NCBI GenBank assembly: GCA_024180945.1
Contig: JAKSGN010000010.1
Span: 372,001-436,000, forward strand
DNA from: Macrophomina tecta
Lineage: Eukaryota; Ascomycota; Dothideomycetes; Botryosphaeriales; Botryosphaeriaceae
Reading direction: 5' to 3'
Length of the DNA stretch: 64,000 bases
The notes beneath the pieces were generated by a model that was not told the DNA's origin, ran no database searches, and was given only the letters and a program-made list of their open reading frames with translations. Position 1 is the stretch's first letter, and each line of letters starts with the position of its first letter. Below, in pieces: positions 54,502 through 64,000 of the stretch. The translations under genes were made by a program, and so were the position numbers.

Positions 54502-55808
54502 CACGTCGGTGACAGAAGAAAATGGCCCCTGGGCCGTGCGCACAGTAGGTAAGGGTTATCACCACCGTAACACTCACACTCACACTCATACACACGCACG
54601 CACGCACCGAATACAAGCCTCTAGCACCCCTCCCGGCACCCTACCACGCAGTACGCCTGTGCGCACGTAGACACCATTAGGAGGACTCGCTTCTTCGATA
54701 TAGTTAACCTCAGGCCTCTAAATAAGTCTATTAAGCAGGTGGCAGCCGGCCTTAAACCTCCACTCCTATAACGCATAGCTAAGCGCGAGCTACGCAGCCG
54801 TAGAGAGCGAGGCTTAGCTGCGCATAGGCGTAACCACGTACGCACTAGGTGCCTATATAAGTTATTAGATAAGCAGCTAGACACGCTTCTTAGCCCTTAT
54901 AATTAAGTTCGGAGAAAGAAATACGATGCCTAAATCGACTTCTACTAACTCCGTGTTTGCGCAAGTATACTAGAGCGTAACCTTATCAAACGCAGGCACG
55001 GCACAATCGATTTAAGAAGGCTAAGGAGCATAAAGTTAGTATAAAGAATAAAGAGTAGCGTATTGAATACGGCTAGCGAAATTAAAGCTAGTCTATCTAG
55101 TACTCCTAATAGTTTATATACTTTATAGACGAGTGTTATATTAATCTAGAAGATCTTATATCTAAGTACGTTCTACGCGAGCTAGGTATATGCTACGAGC
55201 TAGAGAATCTCTAGTAGCTTAATCTAGAGAAATAAGAAAGCGAAACGCTTTATATTATAGCCTCTATCTCGTAGAATTATAAGTTAGATCTTGTTTTCTA
55301 TAACGATAAGAAAGGAGAGGGTAATTTAATAACGTAGGCGTACTATGCCAGTCGAATTCTCCTAGAATATATTTAGATATACTAGGCTAAGGTTAAGTAC
55401 GGCCGTACTATCCTCCAGGAAGATAGCGACTTATTATACGGTATAAGCTTATTACTAAATAAGCTAGCTATACTTAGAAGGCGGTATATACTTAAAACGC
55501 TTCTTCACCCGCCTTAGTTACTAGATCTAAACCCCTCTGGGGCGTAATAGCTTATGCTTAAGGGGCGTGTTAGGCGGAGGATATATAACACCATGGCCGA
55601 GTTTAAGTAGGTTATAAGAGAAGAATGGGCAGGAATCACGTAGGAGGAAATCAGAGAGTGCATTAAGGGTATGCCAGAGCGTTGCTACAAGCTTGCAAGG
55701 TCCAGAGGGGAGCCCATCAAGGGCAGGCATTGGTAGTAGATTAGCTGAATTGATGACCTCGGCTACTGTGCGCACGACCCTGGGGCCATCTCTTTTGTCA
55801 CCGACGTG
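54502..55808 (+). mobile_element. RIP-degraded Tc1/mariner element (1.3 kb)
   Basis: Terminal inverted repeats of about 46 bp lie at 54502-54548 and 55763-55808, beginning CACGTCGGTGACA and ending GTGCGCACAGTAG. Inside, the plus-strand translation is littered with stops but keeps transposase text: IRRTRFFDIVNLRP at the start, then a DLNPS segment where relatives have SPDLNPIE, and IREEWAGIT, EEIRECIKGMPERCYK near the end. The interior (54700-55600) is extremely TpA-rich (CTAG, TATA), as left by heavy RIP. A CA-rich microsatellite lies at 54568-54608. No clear TA target duplication remains. Confidence 0.8.
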
Positions 55809-56256
55809 TGGTTGCCACGGGGATACTTACCTACCTTAGTGCTTCGCTGACTCAGCTGCGTGAGCAATGCTCCGGTGGCTGCGCAAAAGCGGGATGCTCA
55901 CAGGCAATCGAAGCAGTGGTCCTGGAAGAACTGTCGCTGCCCATTCGCGACCAGCGACACTTTCGTCCGTGCCCATTGCGTGTCAGGTGGCATATATGGT
56001 ATGATAACTTGGCGGCGCATGAGTAGCAATCTCGCTCGGCGTGGGCGGCTTGTGCCACTCATCATAATTATTGTGCCTTGCATTCGCAGCGAATCCGTAC
56101 TCGAACGACCTCGAGTTATGCCGTCCTTTGCTACGACGCCGGTTTCAGTTAGATCGATGCGCTATCGGGCCCACGGAGACAATCTCCTTGCTGGGCCAGG
56201 GTATATATGCCACAAGGTGCGCTGCTATACCTGGCTCGACACTCTTCTTGTTCACC
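55809..56256. other. Upstream region of the FHA-kinase gene
   Basis: No separate gene is supported. It probably holds the kinase promoter. Confidence 0.4.
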
Positions 56257-57914
56257 ATGGCGCACGAGAATCCTCGTTACGGCCTGATCTTCTTTTTCTT
56301 TCCCCTCAACAATGCTGCTCGGGAACTAGTCCAATACGGTCCGAACAGCCATCTCCAACCTACCGTGTCTACCGCCACTGCCACGGGCGAGACCAGTGTC
56401 GATGGCATCCACATCAGGGGTCCATCGCACGGTAAGTTGGCGCTCACGCTGACTACTATAGGTAGGGATGCAGACATCCTCGTTCCTCAGCTGGAGCTGG
56501 CTCCTCACGCTGGCATTTCCCGTATCAACTGCTCGTTCGAGATTCGAGAGGACAGTGGGGAAATCCTTTTGCAGGATCGCTCTTCACTTCAGAACACACA
56601 GATCGACGGTCCAAATGCCTTCCCGTTTGAGCTGGGACGTGTGCCACGCCGTGTTCTAGTAAGTCGGAAAGCGAACACCGTCCTCGGCTTCGGCAACCCA
56701 GACGGAAACCTATTCAAATTCCGAATAGTCTGGCTTTCCGGACCTCCGCGAATGGTCCTTGCGGTTGCTGCTCCACTTGATAATCCGCGCATGATGCGAA
56801 CGCAGGAATTGCGCCTGGAAGGAGCCCAGGATGGAACGGCCTTCCACCCCGGCAGCGTATATGAGCAGCCTCTTCCACTTAGGTACATCAAGGACTCTCA
56901 AATCGGCTCAGGCTGGCCCGGCAATGTTCACAAAGCCGTTGATGTCGGCTCCGGTAGGCTTCTTGCGGCTAAGGAGTTCGTGATGGACGAGAACATGGAA
57001 TGCCTGCTGCGCGAAGTAGAGATCCTGAAGTCCCTCTCTCATGTAAGTCAGCGACGACAGAGGTTTGCGCTTGCCTAGCTAACTTAATCGTTTAGCCTCA
57101 TATCCTCGAATTCATTTGCGCTCAAAGCATGGAGTCCACTTTCGTCATCTTCACACCCCTCAAGGACGGCAATGTCGGGCATCTCATAGACACTGGAGTC
57201 TCTCCACGCCAGCGTGCAATGGCCTCAACGCTTTTATATCAGATGTTCCAAGCCTCAGATTACCTGGACCGCTCTGGGGTAATTCATCGGGATGTGAAGC
57301 CGGCCAACATACTTCACTCCAGGGGCCCCATCTTCCTTTTCCAGCTCGCTGACTTCGGCATGTCTAACTATGTCTCCAAAGCCAGAACCCTCGCTGGATC
57401 CGTGATTTGGATGGCTCCAGAGGTAATGAATAACAAGGGAGTTGAGCAGACGCCCAAGGTAGATGTCTGGTCTCTGTTTGTAGTTCTCGTCCAGGTGATC
57501 AACGTGCGCGGCTTTCACGACAAGATCAAGCACCTCAAGAAGGAGCCGGACATCCTTGTGGCACTGCGGGAGGAATGTGCAGACGAAATTCTGGTCCCCC
57601 TCAAGCCCATGGCTGAACAAGATCCTGCGAAGCGTTCGTCGGCCGGTGATATGCTTGACGTCTTGTTTAAGGGAGTAGGTCGCACCAGTCCTCGTCATGT
57701 CGTCAACCTGCTCCCAGATTTTGACGAAAGTTCGACGCCCGCGCCTGTGCGGGTCCCGCAGCTGAAGGTGATGCCCAGTCTGGCAGGGAATAAAGCTTTA
57801 AGGGCCCGTAAGACAGTCAAAAAGCAGCCGGAGCCACCTGCTAAGGTGGCCAAAGTCATGAAGATCGGTGAAAGACGCCGTCAGCAGGCAGGCACCTGCA
57901 ATCATGTTTCGTAG
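56257..57914 (+). CDS. FHA-domain protein kinase (join 56257..57042, 57096..57914), 534 aa
   Basis: ATG 56257 sits in a CACCATGG context. One 53-nt phase-0 intron (57043-57095) restores the frame LKSLSH-PHILEF. Residues of about 60-150 look like an FHA domain, which binds phosphothreonine: TIGRDADI, HAGISRINCSFEI and LLQDRSSLQNT. The kinase domain, about residues 211-470, has the glycine loop IGSGWPG (216-222), Lys239 in AAKEF, Glu253/255 in the C helix, HRDVKPANI (326-334), DFG (348-350) and APE (369-371), so it should be catalytically competent. The basic tail (KTVKKQPEPPAKVAKVMK) may direct it to the nucleus. FHA plus kinase recalls Rad53/Chk2/Dun1 checkpoint kinases, but this one is short with a diverged activation segment, so a specialised paralogue is more likely. 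Confidence 0.88.
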
Positions 57915-58389
57915 TCTCGATGTAAATTAATTTCTCGCTCTACCACTTTCCGCTTGCTGCTGTAATGTGCGCTTATGCCTTTTGGCTTGGTTGCATGGGA
58001 CTCCTACGGCGCAAAAGGGATGGCACTCTACTCGTGATAAGTGTGGCGACGCCGAGGTCTTAACTTTACATACATTTTGAGAGAGAGTGTGTGAAGTCAG
58101 CCAGCTAGATAGCAATGTTACAGATCATGTCGAATATCTACGCATCAGCAACCTATATAACCATTTATACATGCCTATTACTACGGGCCGGTGGTTTTGT
58201 GTGCCACGACTCTGTGGAGGCCTTTCGCCAATCCATCTTCGCCGCTTTTGGTGGGGTGGATTTGGAACCTCCAGCAACCCAGCTCCCACAAAGCGTCCTG
58301 ACACTTCCAAGGCCCTTCGGCAGGCAATATATATTAAGGAATAAACTAAATAGTCATATGCAGACGTTAAATAATACAACTGGACTATT
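57915..58389. other. Spacer between convergent genes
   Basis: No feature is supported. Confidence 0.35.
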
Positions 58390-58953
58390 TTATGAGCTCT
58401 TCGAGATGCCATGCTCGGTCGTTCTGAAACGGCTGTTAACCCCTTTTAACGGTCGCAGTCGCCCGACCCACCGCAATTCATCCTCTACAACCCGTTGGCG
58501 AGGAGCTTTTCTTCGTGGCCTCCCGCGCTTTACTACTTTCCGCGGCTGCGATGGCTGCTCCTGCACGCTGAGGGGGTTAGTCTGCAGGCCCGAGTCTCCC
58601 TCTTTCTTAACCGCCACATCCGCCGTCACATCCGCTGCCATTTGTAGCTGCTTCGCTGAGAATTTCCTACGCTCGTCCCTCTTTCTCTCGTTCCTGATCA
58701 TTTCCTGCAGCTCTTCAGACATGTAGCGTTCGGTGGATGCGGCGCTAGGCGACGAGGTCTTGGGTGGAGGGGTGTGTGAAGAGCGAGGTGGGCTCAAGTC
58801 CAGAGTTGCTTCATGTCGGGCGGCGATTTCGCTCCCTGTATAGATTAACGACTGCCCCACGCAGTGCCAGAGACTCTCTGAGATGGGATGGGGTGGGATA
58901 CGAACGGCGTTGTTCTCGGCGTTGGAGAATGGATGCCATATTGACCGTGTCAA
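58390..58953 (-). CDS. Basic protein with AT-hook-like motif; start uncertain
   Basis: The minus-strand frame is open from a TGA just above 58953 to the stop at 58390. The first in-frame ATG is only at 58722, giving 110 residues. The sequence before it (ESLWHCVGQSLIYTGSEIAA) looks coded, so an upstream exon is likely. The middle is helical and charged (SEELQEMIRNERKRDERRKF). A KVVKRGRPRRKAPRQR segment contains the R-G-R-P core of an AT-hook, a minor-groove DNA-binding motif, so a nuclear role is plausible. No other domain is recognised. It converges on the FHA-kinase gene. Confidence 0.45.
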   Translation of the reverse strand: MTRSIWHPFSNAENNAVRIPPHPISESLWHCVGQSLIYTGSEIAARHEATLDLSPPRSSHTPPPKTSSPSAASTERYMSEELQEMIRNERKRDERRKFSAKQLQMAADVTADVAVKKEGDSGLQTNPLSVQEQPSQPRKVVKRGRPRRKAPRQRVVEDELRWVGRLRPLKGVNSRFRTTEHGISKSS

Positions 58954-59816
58954 GCAGGATCACTCAATAACGGGTAAGTAGAACGGTAGGTAAAGGGTGT
59001 TTCGTTTGCTGGGTGGTAACGATAGAACGGCCTCGCTCAGTTAATTAGTAGCGAGGGACTCGACTGCAAACTTATAATACGCACGGATCCACTATTCTGG
59101 CTGACAACGCACTCATCCTCTGCCTAGATCTCGGTTCAAAAGCCTCGCGTGTAGGGCTGCCGCAGCCGTCCACTGAAGCCCCCGATATTTTCAACGTAAA
59201 GCAGGTGCGTTTGAAGCGGATCGATGGCTTGCTAAACGCTGCCGGAGCCGCAACACAGTGTGTACCATTATCCGCTCCAGCACTAGATACCTAGGCAAAT
59301 AGTCCGGCTACTGCGGCTTCACTTACGCACTGCTGAGCCTAGTCTGCAGGCGGTCTCCTATGTTTCCAGCTCATCTAGCCATGATCTCTGCTGAAAAAAA
59401 AAAAAAAAAAAAAATTAAGAGCTTTAGCTCGCTATCGCACCTAAGCCCGGCGATTATCTCACTCGTCTTTTTGCTCTAGTCCACCCCAAGAGTTGTGTCA
59501 CTCGGCATGTAAGCTGTTTTATTATCGCATAGTAAGAATCACTTTACGACGACTATATATAAACTACAGCCTCATGATTTTCTCTTCCGTCCTTTTACTA
59601 CCGTCTTCGGTCTTTTATTTGGGCCAAGCAGCGAGCTCAATCAATAGGATACTAGAAGCCAGAAAGATTTGGCTCGTGGAAACATCTTAAGAAATTCCAG
59701 ACGGATGATAAATGCTTTATTAACGCTTCAGAAGCGTCATCAAACGATGAGATTAGTGAAAGAAGTAGAGAGCAATTGAGTCTTATGTGAACTATTCTAC
59801 ATTCAAGGCTGGTTAG
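58954..59816. other. Intergenic with poly-A run
   Basis: A run of more than 15 A starts near 59394. No gene is supported. AACGCTTCAGAAGCG near 59722 resembles a box in LTR family B, but no LTR ends were found. Confidence 0.4.
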
Positions 59817-60883
59817 CTAATATAACTTGGATGACTGCTGCGCCACCCGTTGGCCATCGAACGCCGTCCCATCTATTGGCGCGATCAAGCCAGCATATAC
59901 TGCGTTCAATTGTGCCTCTAACCGTGCTACCTTCACCCTCTCCTCGTGGAGTTGTGCCTCTAATTCGTTCACCGCTATTTCAGACTCTACTTGTTGATAT
60001 GCTAGGCACAAATCATTGTGTCGCTGTTGAAACTGCAGAGCGAGCATAATATCCCCATGACTTGTAAACTCCATGAAACCCCCAATTCTCCCCATGATTG
60101 GCTTCTCGGTATGTGTAGAGACAGAGGCGGATTCACTGCTTCCCGCGTCTTGAAGATTAGTCTTTTCGGAGCACCGAGCCTGCCAGGCCTGATGTCCTTC
60201 ACCTACTTGTGATATGAGCATTAATGATATTTCGGCCCTATACAGCGTAACTTACAATGGGGTTTTACATTCTGCGAGGGGTTCCGACCACGGTATTGTG
60301 TAGGGTAATAGACTGGAGTATCGTTCTCAGGAAGGCGTTGCGGAACCGGAAAATACTCCCATGGAGAAATTTCGTGGCTGCCTATGCTTACGCATGGCCG
60401 GAGAATAGAGGATGGCTCTGTGTCCGTGTAGCCCGCTGCCATGCTAGGCTGCGGAGTTGGGTATGCGCAGGCGGCGTCATGGTCTTCGGAGAGATCACGA
60501 CTGCAGCATGGCCACTGCACGAACCCGCTATAGCTGCCGTCCTGTGTCGATTGCCAGGCTGGATCTGAGACTTCTAGTAATCGCACGCTTTAGTATGGTA
60601 GTGTCCAATACAGCGAGGGCCGTAGGGATACAGTACTTTTGGTAGGACCATCCGTGGGGGGTTGCGACGAGAGGGCGCCCTCGCCAAACTCTGGTTGTTG
60701 CGATAAGGACATTGGGAACGGGCCTGCTCGAATCATGGGCTTAGGAATAATGAAAACTGACCGGTAATGCTCTAAATGATGATTTTTGGAGGGTTTACAA
60801 AAGACAAATACGAAGCGTGGGTATCCCCAGCATTTCAAATACTGATGCTTGAACTTTTCTCGGGCCAGGAAATCCGGGGTCAA
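59817..60883 (-). pseudogene. Coiled-coil protein gene with one nonsense codon
   Basis: A minus-strand frame runs from about 60883 through FKHQYLKCWGYPRFVFVF and FIIPKPMIRAGPFPMSL. It is stopped by TAA at 60590-60592 and continues in the same frame with LLEVSDPAWQSTQ and SPWEYFPVPQRLPENDTP. It then splices across an intron (about 60198-60242) to GEGHQAWQARCSEK. The last exon is a clear coiled coil, EIAVNELEAQLHEERVKV and ARLEAQLNAVYAG. There is no ATG at the 5' end, so an upstream exon is probably missing. SPWEYFPVPQ recalls the EYFPW segment of the hAT protein at 63609 but is too short to argue relatedness. The single TAA fits a CAA-to-TAA change. No family is recognised. Confidence 0.5.
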
Positions 60884-63240
60884 GAACTCGGAATACGTTA
60901 GTTCTCAGGTGTGCAACACTGCAATTTTTTGAGAAATGGCTTCCGGGGGTTCGTTAAGATGCACTTACAAGCCGCGGGACCGTGGGGCCGGTGATAGTCG
61001 TTTGGCTAACCCCTATCGGGCAATGCGGACCGAAGGACGAGATTTTATCCCATTCCTACCGTGCTGGGGGCCGCCAATGAGAAAATGCCTAAATTACCAA
61101 CGTAAGAGGCGGCGGAACTACGCACATAGTAGTTTTTAGCCATGCAATGCGCAGTCTTGCTACTCACTACCCGTGAAGAGCAATGACTTACTGTAGGAGT
61201 TTGGATTCGTAGCGCATCTCCCTCTTCTCGACGAAACTACCTGGATCTACTTCGTGCGAGAGTAGAATTACAGTATATCGCTTTACTAGCATGTCATATC
61301 GCGATGGCGTTACAATCTTATATGACTGCAAGTAAGGGATAGACATCAGTAGATTTGATCAAGTAGTTTTCACCAGCAGAGAAGGAGGTGCGAAGTTAGT
61401 AGAGAAGTTGAGAATAATACAGCCGATACAGTTAGTTTTGCGGAACAATACCCCCATTGTAGGCCCCTATACGGATTAGTGGAACTGCATAGGTCGTTAT
61501 AGTAGAATACCTCCGTCCCTGCGGAGCTAACGACACCGCATCTTAAGACGCAGACTCTGCTCTCGTCCCTCTATCGGCTCTGGGCGCGTTACTTGTTGGA
61601 CCAGCTATCCCTGTTCCTATTTTACTCTACGCTTGGCTTTTAGTTGGGATCGTCAGTGAAGCCTTTAAGTAGATGTGGGTGTTCGGTGACACACGGTCGC
61701 GTCCATATGGCAGATACGGGTGGAGAAACCGGGTGTTCAGCGTTTTTATAAACCGGCTAGATACTGAACGGAAGAAGTGATATCAATATTTTTAAACACT
61801 GTAATGAAAATCATTAAGGTGTTACGAAAGATTAGTGGCGGTAGGAGCAAGACAATTTTCAGGGTAGTCTATATCTTTTTTTCACGCAGCTTAAAGGCCT
61901 AAAATACATTTCCTTAATTAAAGTCTACAAGACTAATTTGTAGATAAGAGGTGATGTATATTCTTACGCTTAAGAGCGTGGAGTTAACGGAACCCCTGTA
62001 ACTGGAGATGGTTGGCGTTTTGCGGGCGCGAATTCGCAAATATAATCCTGAATTCTTTCGACGTAAAGCATCACCCGCTAAGCCACCTTTACACAGAACA
62101 TGTCGCGAAGAAGATCCTCACGGTGTATAATTTATCTTTCGGCAGAAAAGATCTGCTCATAATTACGCCTTAAGGCCATTAAAGCGTGGGGGAGGTCTCT
62201 AAAAAGTAAGACCAGGAGCTCGTCGCATAGTGCTGGAGCGGAAGTCTATAAAACCGTGGGAGCCAAAACTGGCAATGTGATAGGAAATTATTTTCACTTC
62301 TGCAGCGGAAATGTCGCAGTAGTAATTTTGGACCAGCGAGGTTGGTGGGTGGTGGGGGGTGGGGTTTAGCCTTGATCCCTAAGAGCAACTGTCATAGGGG
62401 CAAAATTCCGGATCGAGGCCCCGTATGCGATGATAGTCACTGTTGGAGGGTGGAAGGTTCCAGTGGCAGCCGCTAGGCTGTTTCAGGTTTAGGTTGTTTG
62501 CTTCAGTAGCTTAGTCAACACCAAGCGTGGCCCCATATGGCCAACGCCGGTTGCCCTCCTTCATCAATCAACCTTCTTCTTTCGTTTTGTTCACCAGTGC
62601 GGTTCAACAGTTACAATGTAGAAAGTATTTGTGCGGAATTCTTTCTGCTTGTGATATTGCAGTCCATCGTCTCTTGATCACTTGTAGTCGAGAGCGATTA
62701 AGGTCTAAAATTCAAATAGGAATATGTCCGTAAATCCGGCGGCTACAACAAGTCACGAACCGCAGTACTACGCAGCGCCTGGTGCCTGGATGCTCGGGGA
62801 TTTTCGGCTGCACTGTGCCCGTGCACGGGCATCTGCTTGAAATAATTTGTTTCCCCGTGTGGCTGCGCGGAATCCAGGTCTGCAGATCAAACGCTCAGTG
62901 CGCTTGTTATGATCTAGGCTTCTGGCGCGGATCCAATAACAATATCGGACGAAGGGGATGCCGATGACTGGAAGACTTCGGAACTGTTGCCACTCATTGT
63001 CTCATATCGCCGACAACGGGAGGCACAGCGCCTGTTCTCCCTTGCAGGGGGCTGCTAGGGCACCGGCCCGATTATGCCTAGCCCGCGCTAATTCACCAGT
63101 TGCGTCGCTGCGTCTTCCTGCCCTGAGGCACAGCACGCGAATCCGGCGACCATCCCCGGTTGCTTGTCTTGCGCTGAACCGCGTCTCCGCTTTCTCGCCG
63201 AATGCCCTCCGACGTTTCTGGCGGGAGAAGACCAGGGTGG
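60884..63240. other. 2.4-kb stretch without a recognised gene
   Basis: Short frames only. Nothing with a domain, a repeat or an RNA signature was found. Confidence 0.4.
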
Positions 63241-63373
63241 CAATCAATTCAATAATATTGACGGTCAATCAATATTGACCAATGTCTTGGCAATCAATCA
63301 ATCAACTGAGGTCTGTCATTTTCGTCAATCAATCAATTGCTCCGGGCCAGTTGATTGACGATATTGATTGACG
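63241..63373. repeat. Subterminal TCAATCAAT repeat cluster of a hAT element
   Basis: TCAATCAAT or its complement ATTGATTGA recurs at least seven times in 130 bp, in both orientations, just upstream of the hAT transposase gene. hAT elements commonly carry such short subterminal repeats as transposase-binding sites. The exact terminus could not be fixed. Confidence 0.6.
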
Positions 63374-63502
63374 GCTTACCTTGTATAGAAAGCAGCTTTG
63401 ATGATCATCTCGCTCTTGTGGCGCTCAAGCCACGTCAGGCTAGCCTTTTATCTGATACACTCTTGGCACACAACGTGTCGGGCACATTCTCTTGGCAGCT
63501 AG

Positions 63503-63510
63503 TATATAAA
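63503..63510 (+). promoter_or_regulatory. TATA box of the hAT transposase gene
   Basis: TATATAAA lies 99 bp before the ATG at 63609, with no other gene between. Confidence 0.55.
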
Positions 63511-63608
63511 CGCTCTCTCAGAATGGCTAGAAGGGACAGCTGAATCTGCTCTTTCAGATCCGTTCTACATTTTCTCAGCAGCTCAGCAGCAACTCTCCCA
63601 CTATCAAG

Positions 63609-64000
63609 ATGGACTCTAGCAACGATCAACACTCTGTTTTAAGCCTCTCTAGCGCGCCCACTAGCCTCTTTTCCTCTCAACAGGACTCAGATCCTGCGCA
63701 ACCCACCAATCTTGCCGTTGATGGCCGAGGACCTGTACGCGAAGGGTGGGAGTACTTCCCATGGCAGAAATTCCGTGGATATCATGTCACAGAGTCAAAG
63801 CAGCGCAGCGGGTGGACTTGGGAGCACGCATATGACATTGAGGACGTAGAAGGGCGTACCCGCTGGGTCTGTATGTACTGCGTGCACAAGAAAGCCCACA
63901 AACCAGCTAGCTTCGCTGCTGCTGGCACTGATAATCAGGCAAGGCACCTGGTGACTGAGCACAAGGTTGAGGATCCTACAGGGAAGCGTCACGTCAAACG
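63609..64000 (+). CDS. hAT transposase, N-terminal part (runs off the window)
   Basis: ATG 63609 opens a frame that is still open at the window end, 130 codons later. A Ser-rich leader is followed by a BED-type zinc finger, about residues 85-120. WVCMYCVHKK provides C-x2-C and a downstream H-x4-H (RHLVTEH) closes it, with SFAAAGTDNQARHL between. BED fingers at the N-terminus followed by an RNase-H-like core are typical of fungal hAT transposases; the core lies beyond the window. EGWEYFPWQKFRGY is a conserved-looking lead-in. The frame shows no lesion so far, so the copy may be complete. Confidence 0.8.
   Translation, partial: MDSSNDQHSVLSLSSAPTSLFSSQQDSDPAQPTNLAVDGRGPVREGWEYFPWQKFRGYHVTESKQRSGWTWEHAYDIEDVEGRTRWVCMYCVHKKAHKPASFAAAGTDNQARHLVTEHKVEDPTGKRHVK

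Noticed and set aside
59690..59760. AACGCTTCAGAAGCG resembling LTR family B boxes
   Set aside because: It is a short palindromic word; no LTR ends or target duplication are nearby.
62958..63278. 106-codon frame upstream of the hAT gene
   Set aside because: Arg/Pro/Ala-rich with no domain, and it runs into the TCAATCAAT repeats; probably chance.
1..64000. tRNA, 5S rRNA or CRISPR array
   Set aside because: A visual scan for T-loop (GGTTCGA-type) and cloverleaf partners, 5S landmarks, and regularly spaced identical repeats gave nothing convincing.

Overview
This window comes from a filamentous ascomycete (Pezizomycotina). The genes have short GT-AG introns of about 45-90 nt. The protein families are typical of that group: a HET domain, a DUF3435 tyrosine recombinase, a DUF7924-like protein, a BTB protein and an FHA-kinase. 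Several repeats also carry C-to-T type nonsense and very high TpA content, as expected from repeat-induced point mutation (RIP). There are no operons, ribosome-binding sites, CRISPR arrays or rRNA genes, and I found no convincing tRNA. The region is transposon-rich accessory DNA rather than a conserved housekeeping block.

Layout. 1-8 kb: sparse DNA with a RING-H2 protein, an F-box-like protein and a solo LTR. 8.2-10.6 kb: an intact three-exon dynamin-like GTPase. 10.9-16 kb: a decayed Tc1 fragment, a broken HET gene with a MITE in one intron and a 70-bp tandem array over its 5' end, a second kind of solo LTR, and a broken BTB gene. 16.7-19.1 kb: a LINE 3' fragment nested inside a solo LTR, beside a Tc1 element with three nonsense codons. 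19.2-21.5 kb: an apparently intact five-exon DUF3435 tyrosine recombinase, the family of Starship 'captains'. 22.3-24.6 kb: another solo LTR, a hairpin repeat and an intact Fot1/pogo-like transposon. 24.6-39 kb: low-information DNA with several frameshifted or unrecognised genes, an intact DUF7924-like gene and a small three-exon gene at 38.0-38.5 kb. 40.3-50.3 kb: a repeat island, in which an AT-rich LINE is split by a second intact Fot1/pogo-like element and abuts a 6.7-kb inverted duplication of a dead Mutator-like (MULE) element. 51.8-60.9 kb: an unrecognised coding fragment, a gene whose 5' side is interrupted by a RIP-degraded Tc1/mariner element, an intact FHA-domain protein kinase, an AT-hook-like protein and a coiled-coil gene with a stop. 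63.2-64 kb: the 5' end of a hAT transposase running off the window.

How it fits together. The most informative gene is the captain-like recombinase. In Starships the captain sits at the 5' edge and reads inward, so cargo here would lie to the left (coordinates below 19 kb). That side holds HET, BTB and dynamin-like genes, the first two of which are decayed. No element boundary was found, so membership in a Starship is an inference. The precise target-site duplications around five LTR or LINE insertions and the two intact Fot1/pogo-like copies show repeated recent transposition. RIP-like decay of the Tc1, LINE and MULE copies shows an older layer.
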